Assembly: GCA_016793635.1 (NCBI GenBank)
Contig: JAEUMD010000016.1
Location: 1 to 64,000 of the forward strand
DNA: 64,000 nt
Source of the DNA: Hyphomicrobiaceae bacterium
GTDB taxonomy: Bacteria > Pseudomonadota > Alphaproteobacteria > Rhizobiales > Hyphomicrobiaceae
Reading direction: 5' to 3'
The position numbers were made by a program, and so were the translations under genes. A model generated the notes under the pieces. It worked only from the letters and a program-made list of their open reading frames with translations. It was not told the DNA's origin and did not search any database. Positions 46,050 to 53,942 of the stretch are shown here, in pieces (position 1 is the stretch's first letter; each line of letters starts with the position of its first letter).

Positions 46050-48038
46050 TTACTGGCCGAGGCCCATCTCGATGTAGCCCGTCGGGCAGACGTCGGCGCA
46101 GATGTGGCAGCCGACGCACATCGAGTACTCGGTATAGACGTAGCGGCCGACGGCACGCTCCTTCTTCGGCACACGCTTCACGGCCGTCTGCGGGCAGAAG
46201 ATCACGCAGTTGTCGCACTCGAAGCACATGCCGCAGCTCATGCAACGCTTGCCCTCGTTGATCGCCTGCTGCTCGGTGAGGCCCTGGATGCGCTCTTCAA
46301 AGTTGCCGAGCACCTCGTCGGCGCCGATGTGCTTTTCCTCGCGCTTGCCGCGGGCCTCGTACTTGAAGTGCCCCTTGAACAGGTCGCTGTGCGGGATGAT
46401 CTGGCTGCCCGAGAGATCCTCGTAGTTATGAATGGCGAACTTGGCGGCGTTGGTGCCGCGCGTCTGGCCGTGCTTGTAGGGCTCGGGATCGAGCGCGCGC
46501 TGATGCAACTCGCGCAGCAGGTTGAAGTGGTGCACGTCCACCTTCGGGCGCTTGTCGACAGGCGATCCGTTGAGGAAGTGGTCGATGCTCTCCGCGGCGA
46601 TGCGGCCGTGGCCGATGGCGGTGGTCAGCAGGTGCGGACGTACGATGTCGCCACCGGCGAAGTGCTGCGGCTTGCCCTTCACCTGATAGAGCGGCGTCAC
46701 GTTGACGAAGCCCTTGCCGCCGTCGAGCGATGCGAGGCCGCCGGTGAGGTCGCCCATCTGGCCGATCGCCGAGATGATGATGTCGGCTTCGATTTCGAAC
46801 TCGCTGTCCGGCACCTTCTCCGGCGTGTTGCCCTTCATCACGCACTTGCACATCTTGAGGCCGCGGGCGAGGCCGTTCTCGTCACGCAGCACCTCGAGCG
46901 GCATCACGCCGCCGAGGATGGTGACGCCTTCGCGCTTGGCATCCTCGCGCTCGCGCTCCGACGCGGTCATCTTCTCGAGCGGGAACAGCGACGTCAGCGT
47001 CGATTGCAGGCCCTCGCGGCGCATCGTGCCGGCGACGTCGTGCGCCGTGTAGCCAAGCACGTTGTGGGCGTCGATGTCCTTCTCGGCCTTGTGGGTGATG
47101 TGGCCGAGACGGCGAGCGACGGACGCGACGTCGATCGAGGTGTCACCACCGCCGACGACGACGACTTTCTTCGCGGTGCCGACGACCCAGCCCTGGTTGA
47201 AGGCATCGAGGAATTCGACGCCGGTGATGCAGTTCTCGGTGCCTTCCCAGCCCGGCACCGGCAGACCGCGGCCCTTCTGTGCTCCAACGGCCCAGAAGAT
47301 CGCGTCGAATGCCTTCTCCAGCTCTTCGACGGAAATGTCGGTGCCGACCTTGGTGTTGGTGCGGACGTCGACGCCCATGTCGAGGATGCGGCCGATCTCC
47401 TTGTCCAGCATGTCGCGCGGCGTGCGGTAGCCGGGAATGCCGTAGCGCATCATGCCGCCGAGCTTGCTGTGCGCCTCGAAGATCGAGACGGCGTGACCCT
47501 TGCGGCGCAGGAAGTAGGCGGCCGCGAGGCCGGCCGGGCCGCCGCCGATGACGGCGACCTTCTTGCCCGTGAAGTCGCCCGCGGCCGGCAGCTTCAGTCC
47601 GTTCTCGTTGGCCCAGTCGCCGACGTACTGCTCGACGGCGTTGATGCCGACGAAGTCGTCGACCTCGTTACGGTTGCAGCCGTCCTCGCACGGGGCGGGG
47701 CAGACGCGGCCCATGGTGGCGGGGAACGGGTTGGCATCGATCATGCGCTCGAACGCATACTGCTGCCACTTCATGTCCTTCGTCGGCGGCTTGTCCATTT
47801 GGCGCGCGATGGCGAGCCAGCCGCGGATCTCGTGACCCGAAGGGCAGGACCCCTGGCACGGCGGCGTGCGGTGCACGTAGGTCGGGCACTTGTAGGAGTG
47901 GTCGCCCTGGAAAATCTTCTCCGTCAGGTCCTGCCAGCCGGTCCACATGTTGTCGCCGTTCTTGAAGCGGCGGAATGTGAGCTTGGTGTCATCGGCCGGG
48001 GCGCCAGAGGACTTGGGCTTGTTCGCCATGTCGTTCAT
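46050..48038 (-). CDS. dsrL: DsrL, NAD(P)H:acceptor iron-sulfur flavoprotein
   Basis: 662 residues, soluble, related to the small subunit of glutamate synthase. N-terminal Fe-S cysteines (CQGSCPSGHEIRGWL and CPAPCEDGCNR), FAD site (GGGPAGLAAAYF), NAD(P) site (VVVGGGDTSIDVA), and a C-terminal ferredoxin domain with two [4Fe-4S] motifs (CMSCGMCFECDNCVIFCP, CVGCHICADVCPTG). DsrL accepts electrons from DsrAB and reduces NAD(P)+ in sulfur oxidisers. GGAGG 7 bp before the ATG is a strong ribosome site. It sits 12 bp after dsrK. Confidence 0.96.
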   Translation of the reverse strand: MNDMANKPKSSGAPADDTKLTFRRFKNGDNMWTGWQDLTEKIFQGDHSYKCPTYVHRTPPCQGSCPSGHEIRGWLAIARQMDKPPTKDMKWQQYAFERMIDANPFPATMGRVCPAPCEDGCNRNEVDDFVGINAVEQYVGDWANENGLKLPAAGDFTGKKVAVIGGGPAGLAAAYFLRRKGHAVSIFEAHSKLGGMMRYGIPGYRTPRDMLDKEIGRILDMGVDVRTNTKVGTDISVEELEKAFDAIFWAVGAQKGRGLPVPGWEGTENCITGVEFLDAFNQGWVVGTAKKVVVVGGGDTSIDVASVARRLGHITHKAEKDIDAHNVLGYTAHDVAGTMRREGLQSTLTSLFPLEKMTASEREREDAKREGVTILGGVMPLEVLRDENGLARGLKMCKCVMKGNTPEKVPDSEFEIEADIIISAIGQMGDLTGGLASLDGGKGFVNVTPLYQVKGKPQHFAGGDIVRPHLLTTAIGHGRIAAESIDHFLNGSPVDKRPKVDVHHFNLLRELHQRALDPEPYKHGQTRGTNAAKFAIHNYEDLSGSQIIPHSDLFKGHFKYEARGKREEKHIGADEVLGNFEERIQGLTEQQAINEGKRCMSCGMCFECDNCVIFCPQTAVKRVPKKERAVGRYVYTEYSMCVGCHICADVCPTGYIEMGLGQ

Positions 48039-48050
48039 CGCTTTACCTCC

Positions 48051-49607
48051 TTAGGCAGCTCGGCCGTTTCCGGCTGCAGCGTTCATCTTCTCCGCGAGCT
48101 CACGTGCCTGGGTCGACCCCGTGAGCACGATCGCATTCGCAACCATCTGGTGGACCGAGAGGATGCTATCCATCTCGAAACCGTACTTCGGCATGACCTT
48201 GGTGAACTGGGCTTTGCAGATGGCGCAGATCGCCGCCATGTGCGTCACGCCGTGATCCTCGCGCACCTGCTGGAGCGCGCGCATGCGCGGTTGCGCGCCC
48301 TTCACGCGCAGCTCCATGAGGTCGTCGGTCAGCAGGCCGCCGCCACCGCCGCAGCAGAATGTCTGCTCCTTGATGGTCTCCGGCGCCATGTCGAAGAAGT
48401 GGTTGCACGAGGCCCGCAGGATCGCACGGGGGATCTCGAACTGGCCGCCCGGCATGTCGCCCATGCGTGAGCCACGCGCGACGTTGCAGCTATCGTGGAA
48501 GGTCAAGCGGTATTGATCGTTCTTCGACTTGTCGAAAACGAGCTTGTTGTCCTTCATCAGATCGTAGGTGAACTCGCAGATGTGCTGCGGCACCGGATAG
48601 CGCGGATCGAGGAAGTCGAACGGCCCCGCGAGCGTATTGAGGAACGAGTACGCGACGCGCCAGGCGTGACCGCATTCGCCGAAGACGATCCGCTTGACGC
48701 CGAGGTCGAGCGCCGCCTTGCGGATGCGCAGCGAAACGTCCCGCATGTTCTCGTAGGAGCCGATGAACATGCCGAAGTTGGCGGCTTCCGAGGCATACGA
48801 GCTGAGCGTCCACGTGACGCCGGCTTCATGGAACACCTTGGCGTAACCCATCAGGCCCTGGATGTGCGGCTCGGCGAAGAGGTCCGCCGATGGCGTGACG
48901 AGCAGCACCTCGGCGCCCTTCTCGTCGAGCGGCATGCGCACGTCGAGGCCGGTCTCTTCCTTGATCTCCTCCTCGAGGCCCTCGAGCGTCGAGCGGATGG
49001 CACCTTTCGGCAGGCCGAGGTTGTTACCGACTTTGAATACCTTGCCGATGATCTCGTTGCAGTACTTCTGCCCCTTGCCGACCGAGTCCATGATCTCGCG
49101 CGCGGCCATCGAAACCTCGGCGGTATCGATGCCATACGGGCAGAACACCGAGCAGCGGCGGCACTGCGAGCACTGATGGAAGTAGCTGTACCAGTCGTCC
49201 AGCACCTCCTCGGTGAGATCCTGGGCGCCGACGAGCCAGGGCATGTACTTGCCCGAGAAGGTGAAGTAGCGGCGGTAAACCTTGCGCAGGAGGTCCTGGC
49301 GCGCCACCGGCATGTTGTTCGGGTCGCCGGTGCCGAGGAAGTAGTGGCACTTGTCGGTACAGGCGCCGCACTTCACGCAGGAGTCGAGGTAGACCTGCAG
49401 CGAGCGGTATTTGCCGAGCAGCTCGCCCATTTTGTCGATGGCGCGCTCTTTCCAGTCGGGCAGCAACTCGCCCGGAAAGCCAAGCGGCTGCTGATGATCC
49501 GGCTTAGCGACGAACGGCTTGGACTTCGCCATCGCGCCGCAGGCAATTTCCGGCATCTCGAGAGGATCGGGCCGGTCGTCGATGATGTAGTCGCTCATGT
49601 CAGCCAC
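48051..49607 (-). CDS. dsrK: DsrK, HdrD-like iron-sulfur catalytic subunit of DsrMKJOP
   Basis: 518 residues. Two [4Fe-4S] sites (Cys77, 80, 83, 87 and Cys146, 149, 152, 156). The C-terminal CCG domain has all cysteines of the noncubane heterodisulfide-reductase cluster: DSCNVARG, FCCGGGGG and CAICKAQ. It should act on the DsrC trisulfide/disulfide at the cytoplasmic face, passing electrons via DsrM. The start is GTG at 49607, with AAGGAG 7 bp upstream; an ATG three codons later is badly spaced. Gap to dsrM is 45 bp. Confidence 0.95.
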   Translation of the reverse strand: MADMSDYIIDDRPDPLEMPEIACGAMAKSKPFVAKPDHQQPLGFPGELLPDWKERAIDKMGELLGKYRSLQVYLDSCVKCGACTDKCHYFLGTGDPNNMPVARQDLLRKVYRRYFTFSGKYMPWLVGAQDLTEEVLDDWYSYFHQCSQCRRCSVFCPYGIDTAEVSMAAREIMDSVGKGQKYCNEIIGKVFKVGNNLGLPKGAIRSTLEGLEEEIKEETGLDVRMPLDEKGAEVLLVTPSADLFAEPHIQGLMGYAKVFHEAGVTWTLSSYASEAANFGMFIGSYENMRDVSLRIRKAALDLGVKRIVFGECGHAWRVAYSFLNTLAGPFDFLDPRYPVPQHICEFTYDLMKDNKLVFDKSKNDQYRLTFHDSCNVARGSRMGDMPGGQFEIPRAILRASCNHFFDMAPETIKEQTFCCGGGGGLLTDDLMELRVKGAQPRMRALQQVREDHGVTHMAAICAICKAQFTKVMPKYGFEMDSILSVHQMVANAIVLTGSTQARELAEKMNAAAGNGRAA

Positions 49608-49652
49608 GGGCAGGCTCCTTGGCGGCTCGCTCGGTGGAATGGAAAGCGGTCG

Positions 49653-50390
49653 TCATTTCGCCTCTCCGCGCGCCGGCAGCTTGGCGGCCCACGGCGCGAG
49701 ATGGCGGCGCTCGCGCGGGTTGTCGGCCTGGTTGCGGCTCGGCGAGAAGAACAGGCCGACGCCATGCACCAGCTTCGAGAACGGGAAGATGATCATCAGC
49801 ACGGCCACCAGAGAGAGGTGGACGATGAGCAACGGATCGGCCGGCAGCGGGCGCAGCTCGAGCGTCATGAGGCCGGTGAAGAACGCCTTGACGGCGACGA
49901 TGTCGGTATGGGCGACGAACTTCATCGCCATGCCGCTGAGGCCGATAGCGAGAAGCAGCGCGAGCATCAGGTGGTCGGACGGAGCGCTGATGTAGCGGAT
50001 CCGCGGCACGATAATGCGCCGTGCCCACAGGCCGGCGAGGCCCGCGACCATCGCGAACGCGGCGAGAATTCCGAACGGCTGGATGAAAGCCAGCACCTCG
50101 GGCACGGGATTGACGAAATAGCGCAGATGCCGGAGAAGAACGAGAAGCAGGCCGAAGTGGAAGATCCACCCGAACACCCAGATCCACTTGTTGGCCTTGA
50201 ACAGGCTCTCGAACAGCACGACCTCCCGCGCCAGGCGGAATGCCACGCCCGAGGTCGTCGTCGGCGCCGGTGTCGTTGGAATCTTCAGCGGCGCTGGCAC
50301 GCTCCAATAGCGACGGATCTTCATTGCAAGTCCGCCGACGAGAACGGCTGTCGCCACGTAGAACAACAGAGCGAATAGACCCGTTAGCAC
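49653..50390 (-). CDS. dsrM: DsrM, diheme cytochrome b membrane subunit (NarI-like)
   Basis: 245 residues from a GTG start (50390) with AGGAGGAGC 5 bp upstream. Protein starts as VLTGLFALLFYVATAVLVGG, matching other DsrM N-termini. About five to six spans; several membrane His (for example in FHFGLLLVLLRHLRYF and LIVHLSLVAVLM) are candidate heme b ligands. DsrM pairs with DsrK and links it to the quinone pool. In the operon it follows dsrC after 126 bp. Confidence 0.94.
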   Translation of the reverse strand: MLTGLFALLFYVATAVLVGGLAMKIRRYWSVPAPLKIPTTPAPTTTSGVAFRLAREVVLFESLFKANKWIWVFGWIFHFGLLLVLLRHLRYFVNPVPEVLAFIQPFGILAAFAMVAGLAGLWARRIIVPRIRYISAPSDHLMLALLLAIGLSGMAMKFVAHTDIVAVKAFFTGLMTLELRPLPADPLLIVHLSLVAVLMIIFPFSKLVHGVGLFFSPSRNQADNPRERRHLAPWAAKLPARGEAK

Positions 50391-50516
50391 GGGATGCTCC
50401 TCCTCACGCTCTTCCCCAGGTAGTCTCCCCGTGCCGGCCGCTTGCGCCAATGCGCTCGGCGCTTCTTGTCGTGCACGGGGAGGCTTGTCGTGTCAGGCTG
50501 TCCCGCCGGTGCGGGA

Positions 50517-50849
50517 TCAGACGCAGCCGGTCGGCTTCGGCAGACCGGCGATCATGCATGCCTGCTTCGCCGGGCCGTACGGGAACAGCTCGTAGAGGTA
50601 CTTGTTCGAGCTCTTCTCCGGGCCCATCGTCTTGGCCAGCGCCTTGGTGAGGACGCGGATGGCCGGAGCGACCTGGTACTCGTCGTAGTAGTTGCGCAGG
50701 AAGTTCACGACTTCCCAGCGCTCGTCGTTCATCTCGAGCTGCTGGCCCTTGGCGATTTCGAGCGCAAGCTCAGGATTCCACTGGTTGATGTCCGTGAGGT
50801 AGCCTTCCTCGTCGTGCTCAACCTCGGTGCCGTTGATGACGTAAGCCAT
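50517..50849 (-). CDS. dsrC: DsrC, sulfur carrier protein with CX10C arm
   Basis: 110 residues. The flexible C-terminal arm (KQACMIAGLPKPTGCV) carries both redox cysteines, Cys98 and Cys109, ten residues apart, so this is a full DsrC and not TusE. It receives sulfur from DsrEFH and presents it as persulfide/trisulfide to DsrAB and DsrK. KYLYELFPYGPAKQ is the docking segment. It lies 80 bp after dsrH. Two Cys-less homologues occur elsewhere in this window. Confidence 0.98.
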   Translation of the reverse strand: MAYVINGTEVEHDEEGYLTDINQWNPELALEIAKGQQLEMNDERWEVVNFLRNYYDEYQVAPAIRVLTKALAKTMGPEKSSNKYLYELFPYGPAKQACMIAGLPKPTGCV

Positions 50850-50929
50850 TTGTTTTTTCCTCTCCTTCAGATGGATCGTTTTGGCTGTCGACGCGGATCA
50901 GCCGGTTGCTTCGGACCGCGATCGGCGGC

Positions 50930-51241
50930 TCAAAGCCACGCCTGCGTGCGCTGGTGCGTAGTCACCAGATCGACGAAGCCGTTGTAGTCGACGACGGTCA
51001 CGCTGTCGGCAATGCGACCGTCGCCCCCGAGGCCGCGCGCGGTGAGGTCGGGGCCGAGAACGTAGACCTTGACCTCACCCGCGATGCGGCCGAGCTCGCT
51101 GGCGACCGTGGTGCCCTTGAGGGCGCCATAGACGCCATCCTCGAAAAGCAGCACGGCGTCGCCCTTCAGCGCGTGTCCAAGCGCGCTCTGCATCGCATTC
51201 TTCTCGAAAGGCGACTTGTTGACCATGTGCAATGTTGTCAT
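50930..51241 (-). CDS. dsrH: DsrH, subunit of the DsrEFH sulfurtransferase
   Basis: 103 residues, TusB/DsrH fold (LHMVNKSPFEKNAMQSALGHAL ... DAVLLFEDGVYGAL). The protein has no cysteine, so the sulfur-binding Cys20 reported in Allochromatium DsrH is absent; transfer must rely on DsrE Cys78. AAGGAAG precedes the ATG. Gap to dsrF is 26 bp. Confidence 0.93.
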   Translation of the reverse strand: MTTLHMVNKSPFEKNAMQSALGHALKGDAVLLFEDGVYGALKGTTVASELGRIAGEVKVYVLGPDLTARGLGGDGRIADSVTVVDYNGFVDLVTTHQRTQAWL

Positions 51242-51267
51242 CGCATTCTTCCTTCGCGAAACCGCCT

Positions 51268-51675
51268 TTAGAAGCTCAGGATTACGTCCTGCTCGCGCAT
51301 GATGCCGGCGAGCTCGGAACGGCTGACGACGTTGATCGAGGGCTTCTCGGCGAAGCCGTCGTTCTCGTCCTCGTAGGTGATCGGCATCAGGTCGGCGGCG
51401 GTGAGGCCGCGCTCTGAAAGCGATTCCTGTTCGACGTAGAGCTTCGTCACACCGTAGTCGCCGAGTGCACGGAACGTCGGCGAGAAGTTCTTCACTCCGA
51501 GGCTCTTGGTGTCCTGGCCCTTGGCGAGCTGGAACACGCCGTCGTCGATGAAGGCGAGCGATACCTGCTGGTCGAACGCGGCGCCGATCAATACCACCTC
51601 GAGGCTTTCGAGCGCGTAGATCGAGCCGTAGGGCGCCTTGCGGTTGAGGTAGAGGAATTTCTTGATGTTAGACAT
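51268..51675 (-). CDS. dsrF: DsrF, subunit of the DsrEFH sulfurtransferase
   Basis: 135 residues, TusC/DsrF fold (FLYLNRKAPYGSIYALESLEV then AAFDQQVSLAFIDDGVFQL). It forms the hexameric DsrE2F2H2 complex with its neighbours and helps relay sulfur to DsrC. No Cys is present, as is usual. It follows dsrE with a 12-bp gap. Confidence 0.94.
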   Translation of the reverse strand: MSNIKKFLYLNRKAPYGSIYALESLEVVLIGAAFDQQVSLAFIDDGVFQLAKGQDTKSLGVKNFSPTFRALGDYGVTKLYVEQESLSERGLTAADLMPITYEDENDGFAEKPSINVVSRSELAGIMREQDVILSF

Positions 51676-51687
51676 GGGGCACCCTTG

Positions 51688-52086
51688 TCAGTCGCCGAAC
51701 ACGACGAGGCGGTCGGCCTCGATGCCGGCTTCGATCAACTGGCCGAGACCGGAGATGCGGAAGCCGGGAGCGATGTTGGCGGAGCCTTCGCCCTTGTTGT
51801 GGCGCTTGGCCTCGCCCTCGTCGAGGATGCCGCGGCGCTGAGCGGCGGCGATGCAGACGACGAGATCGAGCTTGTGCTTCTCGGCGAGCTCGCTCCAGTT
51901 CTTCTGAACGTTGCGGTCGTCCTGAGGCGGCACGGTCAGGCGCGTGCCGTTGTTCACGCCGTCGTGGTAGAAGAACACGCGAAAGATCTCGTGCCCCTTT
52001 TCAAGCGCGGCCTTCGTGAACTGGTAGGCCGAGTCCGACGCCTGATGCGTGTAGGGCCCCTCGTTGACCAGGATGCTAAGCTTCAC
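51688..52086 (-). CDS. dsrE: DsrE, active-site subunit of the DsrEFH sulfurtransferase
   Basis: 132 residues from a GTG start (52086) with GGGGAA about 9 bp upstream; there is no suitable ATG. Cys78 in DLVVCIAAAQRRGI is at exactly the position of the sulfur-binding Cys of Allochromatium DsrE. DsrE takes sulfane sulfur and passes it to DsrC. A 465-bp gap with stem-loops separates it from dsrB, unusually long for this operon. Confidence 0.95.
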   Translation of the reverse strand: MKLSILVNEGPYTHQASDSAYQFTKAALEKGHEIFRVFFYHDGVNNGTRLTVPPQDDRNVQKNWSELAEKHKLDLVVCIAAAQRRGILDEGEAKRHNKGEGSANIAPGFRISGLGQLIEAGIEADRLVVFGD

Positions 52087-52551
52087 CTTGGTGCTTCCCC
52101 TGCTGCTGCGACACTTCCTAAGGGCTGGACGCACTCGCGATGAGCGCGCCAGCTCGTGGCCGAGCATCGCGTTCCACCGGATTCTTCGCCGGCTGATTCG
52201 CGCACGACCTGTCCGGGCATCAGGCTTTCCCGTTGCCCGAACCAATTTCGTTCAGATCCAGCTCGAACCGTGGCTCTTGCCGCCGGTCGCGGCACTCCGG
52301 CCCAAATAAGGCCCGCAATGCCATTCGCTGGTGTCCCGACTGTCGCCTGGGCCGGGGCTGGGCGCCCCGATCCTTAACTGGCGGACGAATTCGCTCACCC
52401 AAGTCCGCGCACCATACGAGCGGCCAATTCCGGAAAGCCGGGTATCACCGGCCGCCACGAGGGCGGCCGAATGAAAGACCGGAATTCCGCAGGCCCGCCC
52501 TTGATCGAGCGGTCTCATCGGGCATCAACGCCGCCTCGGCGGCGCATGCCG
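52087..52551 (-). other. 465-bp dsrB-dsrE intergenic region with two stem-loops
   Basis: No coding frame with a ribosome site or family likeness was found. Two perfect GC-rich stems lie just after dsrB: CGCCGC-CTCG-GCGGCG (52529-52544) and CGGCCGCC-ACGAG-GGCGGCCG (52449-52469). They could stabilise the dsrAB mRNA or attenuate the transcript. A separate promoter for dsrE onward is possible but was not identified. Confidence 0.65.
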
Positions 52552-53652
52552 TCAGAAGCGGACGTGCGCCGACATATTCATCGTGTGGCGCGCACCCGTC
52601 CAGGTGTCGAGGTGGTGCTTCGTGAAGGCGAGACCGGTTTCCTCGAAGAAGCGCGGCCAGCCGATACGCTCGATCCACTCGCCCATGCGCTCCCAGTCCT
52701 TCGCGCCGGCCTTGTAGGCGTAGAGGATCTTGCGGACGACCTCCTCGACCTCCGGCCAACGCGGCGGGTTGTTCGGCAGGTTGGCGACGGCGAGCTTGTG
52801 GAACGTCGGACGCGAGCGCGCGTTCGAGTGCTTACCGCCGACCCAGATGGCGATCTTGGTCGACTCCGCGCCGTTGATCTGCATGGGCGGGCACGGCGGG
52901 TAGCAGGCGCCGCAGCACACGCACTTCTTCTCGTCAACCTCGAGTGACGGCTTGCCGTTCACCATGGCCGGACGGATCGCTGCCACCGGGCAGCGCGCGA
53001 CGACAGCCGGGCGCTCGCAGACGTTGGCGACGAGATCGTGATTGATCTTCGGCGGCTTGGTGTACTGGACGTTGATGGCGATGTCGCCCTGGCCGCCGCA
53101 GTTGATCTGACAGCACGACGTGGTGATGCGCACGCGGTTCGGCATGTCCTCGGTGACGAACTCCTTGTGGAGCATGTCCATGAGGCTCTTCACGACGCCC
53201 GAGGCGTCCGTGCCGGGGATGTCGCAGTGCAGCCAGCCCTGGGTGTGCGAGATCATCGACACCGAGTTGCCCGTGCCGCCGACCGGGAAGCCCTTGTCGT
53301 TGAGGGCTTTGATGAGGGCGGGAACCTTCTCGAAGGAGGAGGTGAGGAATTCGATGTTCGAGCGCGTGGTGAAGCGGACGTAGCCGTCGCCGATGTTGTC
53401 GGCGATGTCGCAGAGCGTGCGGATGGTGTAGACGTCCATCTGGCGCTGCGTACCCGCGCGGACCGTGTAGATCTCGTCACCGCTCTTCGCCACGTGGCGC
53501 AGCACGCCCGGACGCGGACGCTCGTGATAGGCCCACTGGCCGTAGTTCTTCACCATCACGGGATGCATGTATTTCTTCGGGTCGGGAACGCCCGACTCGA
53601 TCGGCGTGCGCTTCTTGGCGGGCGCCGCCGGCGTCGCTGCACCTTGACTCAT
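52552..53652 (-). CDS. dsrB: DsrB, beta subunit of reverse dissimilatory sulfite reductase
   Basis: 366 residues. Sulfite reductase fold with the beta-type siroheme/cluster region TTSCCQINCGGQGD (Cys180, 181, 185) and upstream Cys143. The inserted ferredoxin domain (CVCCGACYPPCP, Cys244-254, plus Cys221) binds one [4Fe-4S]. With DsrA it oxidises DsrC-bound sulfur to sulfite. GAGAGGAAATGCG precedes the ATG. The 290-bp gap after dsrA is unusual. Confidence 0.97.
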   Translation of the reverse strand: MSQGAATPAAPAKKRTPIESGVPDPKKYMHPVMVKNYGQWAYHERPRPGVLRHVAKSGDEIYTVRAGTQRQMDVYTIRTLCDIADNIGDGYVRFTTRSNIEFLTSSFEKVPALIKALNDKGFPVGGTGNSVSMISHTQGWLHCDIPGTDASGVVKSLMDMLHKEFVTEDMPNRVRITTSCCQINCGGQGDIAINVQYTKPPKINHDLVANVCERPAVVARCPVAAIRPAMVNGKPSLEVDEKKCVCCGACYPPCPPMQINGAESTKIAIWVGGKHSNARSRPTFHKLAVANLPNNPPRWPEVEEVVRKILYAYKAGAKDWERMGEWIERIGWPRFFEETGLAFTKHHLDTWTGARHTMNMSAHVRF

Positions 53653-53942
53653 CGCATTTCCTCTCGTCGTCGCAACTTGCTGTTGTCTCGGCGTATGCCG
53701 ACAGGGCCTTGGCTTATCCGCCTCGGCTTCCAGCCGTCTCCGCCGTATTCCTATCGCGGCTCTCGGTTCGCTCCGCCGTTGGCGCCGCCGGAGAAGGTTT
53801 CGGAACGGGCTGGCCGGTAACGTGGCTCCTGCACCGCAGCCCGCGCAGGCTGCCGCCCATGTCCGTCCTTCTCGCCGGGCCCGGCGATCGGCTGCGGCGG
53901 GACCAGGGGTGAGCCCGGACCCGCCGTGCCAGTGCGACCCGC
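53653..53942 (-). other. 290-bp dsrA-dsrB intergenic region
   Basis: dsrA and dsrB are normally separated by a few tens of bases. Here 290 bp of GC-rich non-coding sequence lies between them, including a perfect 14-bp palindrome CGCCGGGCCCGGCG (53873-53886). No credible small gene was seen on either strand. Confidence 0.7.

Noticed and set aside
46020-48470. 816-codon open frame opposite dsrL
   Set aside because: Leu/Arg/Val/Asp-rich antisense shadow of dsrL, no motif.
52471-52947. Plus-strand frame partly in the dsrB-dsrE gap
   Set aside because: Most of it is antisense to dsrB, and the part in the gap has no start signal.
53709-53912. Possible small gene in the dsrA-dsrB gap
   Set aside because: Pro/Arg/Ser-rich, opposite in strand to dsr, no ribosome site, no recognisable family.
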